From positions 159,967 through 223,966 of the forward strand of contig CAZOEO010000003.1 of the NCBI GenBank assembly GCA_964578885.1: 64,000 nucleotides of DNA. The letters run 5' to 3'. The translations under genes and the position numbers were made by a program. The notes under the pieces were generated by a model. It had not been told where the DNA came from, made no database searches, and worked only from the letters and a program-made list of their open reading frames with translations. How positions within the stretch are numbered: position 1 is the first letter of the stretch; every line of letters starts with the position of its first letter. This stretch comes from CAZRHR01 sp964578885 (GTDB lineage Bacteria > Bacteroidota > Bacteroidia > CAIKAF01). This document shows, piece by piece, positions 46,265 through 55,401 of this stretch.

Positions 46265-47137
46265 ATGAAACATTCTTTTTTACCACTTGCCATTGGCTTG
46301 CTTTTGGGATCATGTAAATCAGATCAGACACCTGCTACTTCCTCCATTTACCCGGCTCAAGAACCCATTTCTTTGGTTTTTCTACCGGATTCAGGAGAAT
46401 TCAAAATATTTCAGGATGTGTCCACAGAAACAGAGGCGGTCACCATGAAAATGACCACCAGGATGAATGCCGAACAAGCACTGCGCTTTATCCCTGCCTC
46501 TGATGGCGCCGAGGTGGTGGTAAAAATGGAACGTATTCGTATGGAAATGCAATCGCCTTTAGACGCTTTGGCAGGTGGAGGTGTGTACAATTCCGATTAT
46601 CCTGATAGTACTTCCGGAACGCTTTTAACGGCCAAAGATATGTTTACGCCCCTCCTTCAGGTTCCCATTTCGCATCGTGTCGATCAACATGGAAAAGTCA
46701 GTGCCGCTGCAGATGCAGATAGCCTCTCGGACAAAGTGCAAAAAGTAATGGGCAATGCTTTTCATAGTCAATCGGCACTGTGGGTCACCGTATTGCCAGA
46801 AAAGCCTGTGAAACCTGGTGATCAATGGGAAGAAACTCAAATTATTCCTTCGGAAATGGGCGACATTCAAACCGTCACCACATTTACTTTGTTGCGCTAC
46901 ACGGCCGATTCTGCCTTTGTTCAAATGACCAGCACAGGCCATTTACCCAAACCCCAGGGCGCTTTTGCCCAAGCAAAAATTCGTTTTCAGGAAACAGGTG
47001 AATTGGTTATCATCCGTCCATTTGGCTATGTAGGCCGTTCCACCCGAAACTCCGAAGTGGAAGTCATTCTCACCATGATGGGTATGGACATGACCACCCG
47101 CGTAAAATCGAATATCGCTTTCCGAATGGAAAGATAA
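46265..47137 (+). CDS. DUF6263-like lipoprotein
   Basis: 290 residues. A lipoprotein signal with LLLGSC places Cys at about residue 17. The rest is beta-rich with repeated VxMxTT strands and a late VKPGDQWEE motif, resembling the DUF6263 group. Function unknown. The start at 46265 gives a proper signal peptide; an ATG at 46250 overlaps the queG stop and would prepend five residues. It is third in the ruvB-queG run. Confidence 0.75.
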   Translation: MKHSFLPLAIGLLLGSCKSDQTPATSSIYPAQEPISLVFLPDSGEFKIFQDVSTETEAVTMKMTTRMNAEQALRFIPASDGAEVVVKMERIRMEMQSPLDALAGGGVYNSDYPDSTSGTLLTAKDMFTPLLQVPISHRVDQHGKVSAAADADSLSDKVQKVMGNAFHSQSALWVTVLPEKPVKPGDQWEETQIIPSEMGDIQTVTTFTLLRYTADSAFVQMTSTGHLPKPQGAFAQAKIRFQETGELVIIRPFGYVGRSTRNSEVEVILTMMGMDMTTRVKSNIAFRMER

Positions 47138-47183
47138 TCATCATACAATCAAGTTTTTATCGGATTAAAAAGTTAAAAACAAT

Positions 47184-48473
47184 TTATTCCGCGGTAATCA
47201 GTGGAGCACAAGGCTGATCCCGGGCATACAAGCTATGGCGGCCATGCCTTGCCAAATATGCATGAAGATACCAATTAGTCCATGCGGCATGGCAGGTAAA
47301 AGCAGGCGTTCCTTCTGAATAATTCGCATTAAAAGTTTGCACCTGGTCATGGAGCGCCCATTTTTCTTTTGGAGGACGCGAAAAAACAAAACCCACTACT
47401 AGTCCGGCCACCAAACCAACCATGGCCATCCAAGGACGAAATACGGGAATACTCACAGGTTTCAGATGGTTCAATAAACGAATGCATCCAGGTAGCATCA
47501 GCCCAAGGCCCGGGAACAAATAAAAATGGCTTTGCTTTTCAATGAGCAAAAAAGGTAAAATGCTGGCCAAACCAATCCACCACCATGGCCAGATTTTTTT
47601 CCATGGTACGCTTCGCCAGACCGAAGCAGGCACTTTCCATGCCAAAAGGCAAAGGAACACCAAAAGCGGAAGCCATTCCAGGAACAGTCTTTCCAGGATA
47701 TACCAACGGTGCGGTGCCGTTTTTTCCACGAGTGCCGACCCATACAACTGCTGATTCACATATTGCTGTGCATAATGCCAGGCCGGTGGATAAAGCCAGC
47801 ATAATCCGCTGATGACCAACACGGGAATGCCCACAAGAAAGAAAATAGACCGTATCACAGAAAACCATGGTTGCTTTTTTGCCAGAGCAAAGGCCATCAT
47901 GCCCGGCAAAAGTCCACCCGCTACAGGCCCTTTGATCAGCAATAAGGCGGTAAAACCAAGTCCTTGCACACAAAGCCAAGCCAGATTTGGATTACGCTCC
48001 ATCTGTTCCGCCCGATGAGTCAGCCAGAGCAAACCAGCGGCCAATGGAATTTCCATGAGATTTTGTCCGGGTATCCACCAGAAAAGGCCAACCGAAAGAG
48101 GTAGAATGGCCAGCCACAAACTACGTGAACCAACTGCGCGCCAGAGAGCTAAAAGGTAAAGGGAAAAAAATAATAACGAAACGCCTTTTTCCACCCAAAC
48201 CTGATCACCTAATACACTGAAAAAAATGGATTCTATCCAAATCCATAAAGGCGGATGCCCAAAAAAGGAAGGCGCCAGCGTTTCGGTATAGTGCAAAGCA
48301 AACCATGTCCCTTGTCCTTCGGCCAGATTTCTGGCGATGGTAGCATACGTTACACCATCCACAAACATGACGGGGGCGAAGGCTCCCGCCAGCAAAAGCA
48401 GCATCCATGCCATCAAAATGAATAAAGAAGGCTCTTCATCCTTTGAGACACGGGAAAAAGGAAGGCCCCGCAT
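47184..48473 (-). CDS. Glycosyltransferase family 39-type membrane protein
   Basis: 429 residues with about ten membrane segments. The first extracytoplasmic loop has VDGVTYATIARNLAEG followed by FFGHPPLWIW, the pattern of PMT/ArnT-like enzymes that use polyprenyl-phosphate sugars. A loop with ALVEKTAPHRWYI and the later LLIEKQSHFYLFPGL helix are also family-like. Acceptor unknown; lipid or surface glycan is plausible. It is the last gene of the oxoamine synthase operon, three bases after the dioxygenase-like gene. Confidence 0.85.
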   Translation of the reverse strand: MRGLPFSRVSKDEEPSLFILMAWMLLLLAGAFAPVMFVDGVTYATIARNLAEGQGTWFALHYTETLAPSFFGHPPLWIWIESIFFSVLGDQVWVEKGVSLLFFSLYLLALWRAVGSRSLWLAILPLSVGLFWWIPGQNLMEIPLAAGLLWLTHRAEQMERNPNLAWLCVQGLGFTALLLIKGPVAGGLLPGMMAFALAKKQPWFSVIRSIFFLVGIPVLVISGLCWLYPPAWHYAQQYVNQQLYGSALVEKTAPHRWYILERLFLEWLPLLVFLCLLAWKVPASVWRSVPWKKIWPWWWIGLASILPFLLIEKQSHFYLFPGLGLMLPGCIRLLNHLKPVSIPVFRPWMAMVGLVAGLVVGFVFSRPPKEKWALHDQVQTFNANYSEGTPAFTCHAAWTNWYLHAYLARHGRHSLYARDQPCAPLITAE

Positions 48474-48476
48474 GAA

Positions 48477-49424
48477 TTAAACCGTTGATTTTCCAATCAA
48501 TGCCGGGCGTTGGGTAATTTCATGATAGCAAACTACTCCTTTTCCAAAATAGTGATATACAACCGATTTACGACTCGCCTCGGCCCGGGTCACGGGTTCT
48601 CCTCCATGGAGCAGATTGGCATGCCAAATGAGTACATCTCCTTTCTTGGGTAAGAAGCTCTGTTTGGTTAAACCTGCGCTTTTTATTTTCTGCTGAAGCA
48701 TGTCTTCGTAGGCGGAATAGGGCTTTGGACCAATTTTCCAGCGGGTACCCACATTGTCATAATCCGCATTCATGAAATACGGCAACAGATGACTGCCCGG
48801 GTAATAATGCAATTCGCCAGATCCGGGAAGAATATCTTCCAGCGCTACCCAAATGGCGATTAAATTCCCCAAAGGGAAAGTGGTCATGTGGATACTGTCT
48901 GAATGTGTGGGCTGCTGGCTTCCGTGTAAAAAGTTGATGCTTTGAAATAAAACCGCCTCTCTTCCCATCAGGGCTGAAAGCAATTCAAGCATATCTGCAT
49001 GACCGCCCATTTGCGCCAAATGAGGACTTTGGTGAAAAGCAAACATCAGTTTTCCTGCCGCATTCAGTTTTCCCTTGCCGGATTGAAGTAATCTATGGAC
49101 TTCGTTGTTGGCTTTATCCACGTCGGAGGCGGAGAAATATCCGGGTAAAATGGCGAAACCTTCTTTTTCAAAGTGCTGTAATGCCTGTTGTGTTTCAGCG
49201 GGCAACCTGCGCCAAATCCTGGTTTTAAGAAGCCGATCTTCCAAAGGCGGAACAGGCAATTCGGGTAGCTTTTTTCCCTCAAAATCTAAGGAAGAAATCG
49301 GACTAAAATAGGTTTTGCGCAACCCGATTTTCTTGTACACTTCCAGATTATGCCTGAGCAAATGTGGGTGAAACAGGTTATAAAGACTGTAGAACCACTT
49401 ATATTGTCGCAGCAACTGAAGCAT
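48477..49424 (-). CDS. Phytanoyl-CoA dioxygenase family protein
   Basis: 315 residues. Fe(II)/2-oxoglutarate dioxygenase fold: H174-x-D176 (THSDSIH), distal H273 (WHANLLHGG) and an Arg (279 or 285) for 2-oxoglutarate; SGELHYYPGSH lies between. All metal ligands are present, so it is likely active as a hydroxylase. The substrate is unknown; adjacency to an alpha-oxoamine synthase suggests a lipid intermediate. Three bases separate it from apbE upstream. Confidence 0.9.
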   Translation of the reverse strand: MLQLLRQYKWFYSLYNLFHPHLLRHNLEVYKKIGLRKTYFSPISSLDFEGKKLPELPVPPLEDRLLKTRIWRRLPAETQQALQHFEKEGFAILPGYFSASDVDKANNEVHRLLQSGKGKLNAAGKLMFAFHQSPHLAQMGGHADMLELLSALMGREAVLFQSINFLHGSQQPTHSDSIHMTTFPLGNLIAIWVALEDILPGSGELHYYPGSHLLPYFMNADYDNVGTRWKIGPKPYSAYEDMLQQKIKSAGLTKQSFLPKKGDVLIWHANLLHGGEPVTRAEASRKSVVYHYFGKGVVCYHEITQRPALIGKSTV

Positions 49425-49427
49425 ACT

Positions 49428-50453
49428 TCACGATTCGGTTCGCTCCATCACCATACGTTCTTTCAATCCTTCGCTCATCCAGGTATCCAGCTGACCGAGA
49501 GGATCGGAAAAAATCATATACACCATGATGTCTGGATGCTCTTGTAAAAATGCCATGGTTTGCTGGACGCCCATCACCATAAAAGCGGTAGCATAGGCGT
49601 CGGCCCACATGGCAGAAGGAGCAATCACAGAAACGGAAAGCAGGGAATGTGTGACCGGATATCCGGTTCGGGGATCTATGGTGTGAGAGTATTTGGTTCC
49701 GTCTTTTTCGTAGAATTTCCGATAGCTACCAGAAGTCGCCATGGCTTCTCGAATCTTTAGAATGGCCTGAATTTCACGGGGTGCATCTGGATCCACCGGT
49801 TTATCGATGGCGATATTCCAGCCGTCGCCCGTAGTTCCATTGCCACGGGCCAAAATTTCACCACCGACTTCAATCATGAAATCTTTTACCTGCTGCCTTT
49901 CTAAAAATGCGCCAAGTACATCTACGGTGTATCCCTGGGCAATTCCATTGAAATCCAATTGAATACCGGATTTTCCTTTACGTACTTTTTCACCGGACAA
50001 ATAGATTTGATCAAAACCTTGAAGCCTGCGCAATGAATCCACCTTGCCGGGGGCAATGCTGTCTGGAAAAGTAAACTTGTCGCCGCCAAATCCCCAGAAC
50101 TGGACCAATGGCAAAACGGTTGGATCAAACGCACCGTCCGTAAGGGCGTAAATTTCCTTAGACGCCTCGAACACGGCACGGAAATAAGGATCCGTTTTCA
50201 CGCCCGAATCGCCACGATTGATTTTACTTAAAATAGATTGCGGATCCCAAAGCGACAAAGACGCATCAATGGCATCGAATATGATTTGAAAGGAGTCTGC
50301 CGGAATTGGCTGACTCCGATACTTAATCACATAGGTAGTGCCTTGCGCATAACCGGTTTGCACCTGCACTTCTGCATTGGCAGGATTGGGTTTGGATCCG
50401 CAGGCCCCAAAAAGGAGCCCAAGAATCAACGCCATCATTCCAATACGTGGCAT
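49428..50453 (-). CDS. apbE: FAD:protein FMN transferase (ApbE), lipoprotein form
   Basis: 341 residues. Signal peptide with lipobox FGAC at about residue 18. ApbE attaches FMN covalently to Thr of target flavoproteins such as NqrB/C or RnfG. Motifs: AQGTTYVIKY, LSLWDPQSILSKIN, DGAFDPTVLPL, FNGIAQGYTVD and TIDPRTGYP, with WADAYATAFMVMG near the end. No flavin target gene (nqr, rnf) is visible in the window. Its start overlaps the oxoamine synthase stop by one base. Confidence 0.93.
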   Translation of the reverse strand: MPRIGMMALILGLLFGACGSKPNPANAEVQVQTGYAQGTTYVIKYRSQPIPADSFQIIFDAIDASLSLWDPQSILSKINRGDSGVKTDPYFRAVFEASKEIYALTDGAFDPTVLPLVQFWGFGGDKFTFPDSIAPGKVDSLRRLQGFDQIYLSGEKVRKGKSGIQLDFNGIAQGYTVDVLGAFLERQQVKDFMIEVGGEILARGNGTTGDGWNIAIDKPVDPDAPREIQAILKIREAMATSGSYRKFYEKDGTKYSHTIDPRTGYPVTHSLLSVSVIAPSAMWADAYATAFMVMGVQQTMAFLQEHPDIMVYMIFSDPLGQLDTWMSEGLKERMVMERTES

Positions 50454-51838
50454 CAGCCGATCATCGATTTAGGAAAAGACAAGGTGCTATGTTCCCGACG
50501 AATACGGTGTAAATGTTCCGCTGTTTTGGTAACGGTATAGGTGATATCCTCATCGGTGTGATCACTGGTAATAAAGAACCTCAATCGAGCCGCTTCATCC
50601 GGGACAGCAGGATACAGGATAGGTTGTACATTGATTCCGTCCTTGAATAATGCATCTGCCAGCATGAGGGCGTGAGCGGAGTTTCCAGTAATCACGGGAA
50701 CCACCGCCGTATCTTTGCTTGGTCCTGTATCTAACCCGTTTTCCTTGGCCAATGCCAAAAACTTCCGTGCATTCTCCTGACATTTCAGGGCTCTCCATGG
50801 TTCGGCTTTCATAATGCGGGTAGAAGCCAGCGCAGCCGCCGCGTTAGCAGGGCTAATTCCCACGGAATACACGAAACCTGGCGTATTGTATTTTAAGTAA
50901 TCGATGAGCACTTTTTTACCAGCAATGTAACCACCGCAGCTGGCGAAGGACTTGGAAAAGGTTCCCATCCAAAGGTCTACATCGGCTGCATCTACCTGAT
51001 AATAATCACGAATACCAAGACCATTGGGTCCAATCACGCCAATAGAGTGCGCCTCATCTACCAACAAGAGGGCGTGGTGCTTTTTCTTAATTTCAATGAA
51101 CTTCGGCAAGTTGGCAATGTCACCATCCATAGAATAAACACCCTCAATGGTGATGAGGACCCGCTCGTAATCGCCCCGGTTTTCAGTTAAAATACGATCA
51201 AGGGCTTCCCAATCTTCATGAGGGAAAGCGATACGTCTTGCGCCAGAAAGAACGGCTCCTTCGATGATGCAATTGTGTGAAAGGGCATCATATACAATCA
51301 GGTCTTTCCCGGCGCGCATCAAATGACCAATAACGGTGACGTTGGTGGCGTGGCCACTGACCAAAGTAATGGCATCTTCCGTACCAATCAAATCCGCAAG
51401 GGCATGTTCTAATTCCTGATGCAACGGCTTTTCACCGGTAGCAATGCGGGAAGCAGACACAGAAGTACCATATTTTTCAGCGGCCTCCTGAGCTGCACGG
51501 GTAACCCGTGGATCTCCGGACAAACCGATGTAATTATAGGAAGAAAAGGAAATCAACTCCCGACCGCCAATGGTCGTTTTGTTGTTGACTAGTTTTTCAT
51601 TTACACGGAAGTAAGGATTTTCCACATGCAAATCCTGAAGCGTTTTGAACTGCGCTTTCAAGGTTTGCACCTCCGGCCACTGGTCAAAATCTGAATATTG
51701 AGAAAAATCCTTGGCACCGGAAGATGCTCCGGCTTGGGTTGTCGGTGCAGCTGTGGCCGCAGCGGCCGCTTTTTCACGCAATAATTTTTTGAGTAGCTCC
51801 CGTTTTTCTTCAACGGACATGGGCGTTTTGTCTTCCAT
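50453..51838 (-). CDS. Alpha-oxoamine synthase (SPT/KBL/BioF-like) with N-terminal helix
   Basis: 461 residues from ATG 51838. PLP-dependent fold-type-I enzyme condensing an amino acid with an acyl thioester. Signatures: FSSYNYIGLSGDPRV, ALSHNCIIEG (PLP-stacking His), VDEAHSIG, and TFSKSFASCGG with the PLP Lys. Ahead of this is a charged helix (VEEKRELLKKLLREK, residues 9-23) and an Ala/Thr-rich linker to about residue 45, not found in ordinary BioF or KBL; it resembles docking segments that meet acyl carrier proteins. Possible products: sphingoid bases, capnine-type sulfonolipids or another acylated amine. First gene of a four-gene operon. Confidence 0.85.
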   Translation of the reverse strand: MEDKTPMSVEEKRELLKKLLREKAAAAATAAPTTQAGASSGAKDFSQYSDFDQWPEVQTLKAQFKTLQDLHVENPYFRVNEKLVNNKTTIGGRELISFSSYNYIGLSGDPRVTRAAQEAAEKYGTSVSASRIATGEKPLHQELEHALADLIGTEDAITLVSGHATNVTVIGHLMRAGKDLIVYDALSHNCIIEGAVLSGARRIAFPHEDWEALDRILTENRGDYERVLITIEGVYSMDGDIANLPKFIEIKKKHHALLLVDEAHSIGVIGPNGLGIRDYYQVDAADVDLWMGTFSKSFASCGGYIAGKKVLIDYLKYNTPGFVYSVGISPANAAAALASTRIMKAEPWRALKCQENARKFLALAKENGLDTGPSKDTAVVPVITGNSAHALMLADALFKDGINVQPILYPAVPDEAARLRFFITSDHTDEDITYTVTKTAEHLHRIRREHSTLSFPKSMIG

Positions 51839-51859
51839 GGAAATTTTTAATCTATCCTG

Positions 51860-51867
51860 CAAAAGTA
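51860..51867 (-). promoter_or_regulatory. Promoter -7 box of the oxoamine synthase operon
   Basis: TACTTTTG on the minus strand, 22 bases before the ATG at 51838. It also covers the alternative TTG start at 51862, arguing against that start. Confidence 0.5.
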
Positions 51868-52461
51868 AGAAATAACTTGCCGCCGAAGGTGTTTTTAGGG
51901 AAATTTGAAGTCAAATGAATTGCTTTAGGCGAAAAAGAATAAAAAGCCTGGGGAATATCATATGGGTCAGGGCTGCCGCTGCATAAATTTTGGAGAAAAG
52001 CCCGGCAATAGGAGCGCAGCTAGAAAATTGAGACAGGCAGGTCTGGCTGGAAATTGAAAACAATATCAAAACCGCTTCAGAAATGCCAATAAACATCTTT
52101 TTCTTACATCAGTCCACCTGTTTTACTTCTATGCACCATCTTTCTTTCTTTTTCTGAAAAAATTGGTAATAAGACCATTGTCACATAAAACGGAATACCC
52201 TTTTATTTTTCAATTCCTTCTGAGTATTTACTTTATCTGTAAAACGAGTAACCCTACCCCCCTTTGCATAATTGAGAAAAATAACATTACTTTAGACCGG
52301 TTTTATGCTTCTGCTTTTAAAAACATCTGATATTCAGTAAACGTCTGAATACAAGACTTTAGAGTAGAATACACTAATAAAACCCTAAACATATTTTTGA
52401 TTTTTAATCATTTTAAGTCCGCATTTTGGACCCTTTCTGAACCTAAGTTTGAACCATTTGT
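51868..52461. other. Intergenic region between divergent genes
   Basis: AT-rich and gene-free. It holds the promoter boxes of the oxoamine synthase operon (left) and the DUF1566-type gene (right). Confidence 0.5.
52425..52451 (+). promoter_or_regulatory. Promoter of the DUF1566-type gene
   Basis: TTTG (52425-52428), a 15-base spacer (short) and TAAGTTTG (52444-52451), ten bases before the ATG. Confidence 0.45.
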
Positions 52462-53421
52462 ATGAAAACTGTTTACCAAATTTTTCCTGTACGCCTTTCT
52501 AAACTCGCCGGGCTGAGTATTCTCGCCGCTTTTTTTTCTATGGTCCTACCGCAGGGTTTACTGGCTCAATCTAAGTTTTTACCATACCGAGGAGTGGCCT
52601 ACACCGTTTCCGGGAACAAACTGGTATCTGCGGATGTAGCGGTTCAGCTTTCCGTTTTAAAAACATCTCCTACTGGTGAAGCCCTTTACACAGAAGTACA
52701 TAAAACGACCACGGATGGTGCCGGACAGTTTCAAATTGAATTGGGAAAAGGTTCAGTTAAAAAGGGAAAACTTCAAGATATTGTTTGGAGTTCAGGCGAT
52801 TACTTTCTTGAAGTGGGATTGGATGTAACTGGAGGAGAATCATTCCGCACGCTTGGTGTGATGCCCTTCTTTTTTACTCCTCCGGCCGCAGAAATGGATT
52901 CTACCAAAGGCACCTTCTTGTATAGCATTGGAGAATCTTACGGAGGTGGTGTCGTTTTTCATCAGTGGAAAGATGCCAAAGGCGTAGAACACGGTCTTGT
53001 GGTCAATCTTCATCACCTGAATTTTTCACCAAGCATCAGCAACAATCCTGCGCCTGCACCGAAAAAAGCGGCTCCAACCGCCAATTGGACCGGCCTCAAC
53101 CCTCCTAAAGCAGACAAAAAGGAGTCTGAAAACATGTCGCCCGCAGCCAAATTGTGCGACGAACTTGAAACAGGCGGATTTGACGATTGGTATTTACCTT
53201 CGATCGATGAACTGGCCATTTTGTGGAGAAATCGTGAACAAGTAAATATCGCTTTGGCCAAAATCAAGGATGCGCACCCCTTGTTACTATCTGGATTTTA
53301 CTGGAGTAGAACTAAATACGAAGGTGATGATGAATGGACATTTTCCTTTCCCAACGGCAATGCCTCCGGAACCAGATTCCATTTAAACACCTATCTGCTT
53401 AGAGCGATTAGAGCTTATTAA
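52462..53421 (+). CDS. Secreted DUF1566/Lcl-domain protein
   Basis: 319 residues with a signal peptide (about 1-35, cleaved near LLAQS). The N-terminal part (36-135) is the beta-rich module of Bacteroidota secreted proteins (FLPYRGVAYTVSG, VAVQLSVLKTS, FQIELGKGS). The C-terminal part is an Lcl/DUF1566 lectin-like domain: HGLVV, then AAKLCDELETGGFDDWYLPSI-type motif, then GFYWSRT, ending LRAIRAY. Likely surface or extracellular, perhaps carbohydrate-binding. A clear terminator follows. Confidence 0.85.
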   Translation: MKTVYQIFPVRLSKLAGLSILAAFFSMVLPQGLLAQSKFLPYRGVAYTVSGNKLVSADVAVQLSVLKTSPTGEALYTEVHKTTTDGAGQFQIELGKGSVKKGKLQDIVWSSGDYFLEVGLDVTGGESFRTLGVMPFFFTPPAAEMDSTKGTFLYSIGESYGGGVVFHQWKDAKGVEHGLVVNLHHLNFSPSISNNPAPAPKKAAPTANWTGLNPPKADKKESENMSPAAKLCDELETGGFDDWYLPSIDELAILWRNREQVNIALAKIKDAHPLLLSGFYWSRTKYEGDDEWTFSFPNGNASGTRFHLNTYLLRAIRAY

Positions 53422-53440
53422 TAGTAAGCCCTAACGAACC

Positions 53441-53480
53441 GAAAGCCCATAACGTAAACCCGTCATGGGCTTTTGATTTT
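53441..53480 (+). terminator. Rho-independent terminator of the DUF1566-type gene
   Basis: AAAGCCCAT (53442-53450) pairs with ATGGGCTTT (53465-53473) and the stem extends past one mismatch by ACG/CGT; a T-rich run follows. Confidence 0.8.
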
Positions 53481-53880
53481 TCAAGGGGTCTCCCTTGGCA
53501 TTGCGTTATATCATTTTGGGCAAAAGAGAAATAACCAGCAAGTCCATCCTCTAGGAATCGAACGCCACGTTTCTGCCTGGCACGAAAACAAGATGCGTTC
53601 TTATTCTGACCAAGGTTTTATCGAGTACGTTTAAATGGATTGACTTGTTTTACCCAATGAGAGAGTCCCGGCTCTTTCGTTTGCTTGCATTAAAAACTTG
53701 AATTCACCCATAAAATTGAGGCCAAGTTCCAAAACTGGTACATAGAAACAGTTTCCCGACTTCACGAATAATACTTTAATTATAAAACATTTACAATCAA
53801 ATTATTACATGATCAGCCACATTTATTAGTCCAAAAACAGTTTTAAAAGCGTATTTTTATAACTCATATTTCTTGACACA
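53481..53880. other. Intergenic region upstream of the glycine-rich array
   Basis: Gene-free and AT-rich toward its right end. TATTTTTA near 53852 is one base off the -7 box; no exact promoter was found. Confidence 0.45.
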
Positions 53881-55401
53881 ATGAGAGGTTCCAATAACAA
53901 GCTTTCTTGCTTGGTTTCATTCATATTTTTAATGACTTATCCAGTGATCTCCTCCCAAGGGGTCACCATTGGAAGTAACAATCCACCTCACCCATCCGCA
54001 GCCCTGGATATTCAATCGACATCTGGTGGACTTGCCGTCCCCCGTTTAACGACGGCCCAGCGCAATGCCTTGGCAAACCCCACCCAGGGACTTCAAGTAT
54101 ATAATGTCACAACTTCTTGTCTTGAGGTTTACCACAGCAATGGTTGGAAATCTATTTCATGTTCTTGCAGTCAGGCACCCGCCTCACCTTTATTGATTCA
54201 GGGGCCCGGACAAGTTTGTGGCAATCAATCCGGCGTCACCTATTGGATTTCGCCTGTAGCAGGAGCCACTTCCTACACCTGGACGTTGCCATCAGGCGCC
54301 AGTTTGGTGAGTGGCCAGGGAGATACAGCTATTACGGTCAATTTCACAACCGGAACAGGCAACATTGCCGTTTCTGCTCAAAATTTTTGCGGCGTATCTA
54401 GTCCTGTCAGTTTATCTGTAGTCGCTCAAAACCCGACCGCCACTTTTAGTTTAAATCCGGCTCAGCCCATCCTCAATCAACCGACACAATTTACCGGACA
54501 GCCCTCTGGCATGACGTATGCATGGTCATTTCCCGGAGGGAATCCGTCCACCTCTACCTTGGTCAATCCATCTGTTACATGGAGTAACACCGGGCCCGTA
54601 ACCGTTAGTTTACAAGTAACGAATGTCCAGGGATGTGTTGGAACTACTCAACAAAATCTGAATGTAACGAATTGTCCTGCTCCAGGCACCACTACGGTCA
54701 ATTTTGCCTACACCGGCAATCTTCAGACATGGACGGTACCAGCCTGTGCAAGCAGCATACGGATACGCGCTTTGGGTGCGCAGGGCGGTAATACGCCATC
54801 TGGCCAAGGCGGCTTAGGTGCCAGAATGGAGGGAACTTTTTCCGTTACTCCTGGACAAGTTTTACAGATCATTGTGGGTCAACAAGGCAACACTGATCCA
54901 TACTCCAGTGGAGGAGGAGGTGGCTCTGGTGTTGTTTTGAACGGAACACCTCTGATAGTGGCCGGAGGCGGAGGTGGTATCAACGGCAGCAGCACCATTT
55001 CAAACATGCAAGGCACTACATCTAACAATGGACAAGCGGGCGGTGGCTACCCTGGATCAGGCGGAACCGGCGGAGGAGATGGAGCAGGCACGGTGTATAG
55101 CGGTTCTAACTTTTCATACGGAGGCCGAGGATTCAATGCAGGTGCCTCAGGTTCTACAGGTCAGAATGGGATTTCCAGCAGTACCACTACGACTCAAGGC
55201 ACTTTTGGATTGGGCGGCGGTGGCGGTTCCGTGGGAAGCGGTTCATGTAATTGTGGAGGCGGCGGTGGCGGATATTCCGGAGGCGGTTCTGGAGACATTA
55301 ACAATAGTGGTGGTGGCGGTGGAAGTTTTAATTCCGGAACCAGCCCTAGCAATGCCTCGGGCGTGCATACAGGTCATGGACAAATCATTATTACCTACTA
55401 A
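53881..55401 (+). CDS. Secreted glycine-rich protein, array member 1
   Basis: 506 residues. Signal peptide about 1-26. Residues 27-97 form a module found in all five members: GVTIGSNNPPHPSA-ALD, LAVPRLTTAQRNAL, GLQVYN and a CSC at 94-96. Then a PKD-like domain (103-180), a PKD domain (185-263, MTYAWSFPGGNPSTSTLVNP) and a glycine-rich domain (265-506) starting LQTWTVPACASSIRI with VTPGQVLQIIVGQQG. The glycine-rich part lacks the CGATG motif of the other four and looks more like those in the 1997-residue protein. No T9SS signal or lipobox. Confidence 0.85.
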   Translation: MRGSNNKLSCLVSFIFLMTYPVISSQGVTIGSNNPPHPSAALDIQSTSGGLAVPRLTTAQRNALANPTQGLQVYNVTTSCLEVYHSNGWKSISCSCSQAPASPLLIQGPGQVCGNQSGVTYWISPVAGATSYTWTLPSGASLVSGQGDTAITVNFTTGTGNIAVSAQNFCGVSSPVSLSVVAQNPTATFSLNPAQPILNQPTQFTGQPSGMTYAWSFPGGNPSTSTLVNPSVTWSNTGPVTVSLQVTNVQGCVGTTQQNLNVTNCPAPGTTTVNFAYTGNLQTWTVPACASSIRIRALGAQGGNTPSGQGGLGARMEGTFSVTPGQVLQIIVGQQGNTDPYSSGGGGGSGVVLNGTPLIVAGGGGGINGSSTISNMQGTTSNNGQAGGGYPGSGGTGGGDGAGTVYSGSNFSYGGRGFNAGASGSTGQNGISSSTTTTQGTFGLGGGGGSVGSGSCNCGGGGGGYSGGGSGDINNSGGGGGSFNSGTSPSNASGVHTGHGQIIITY

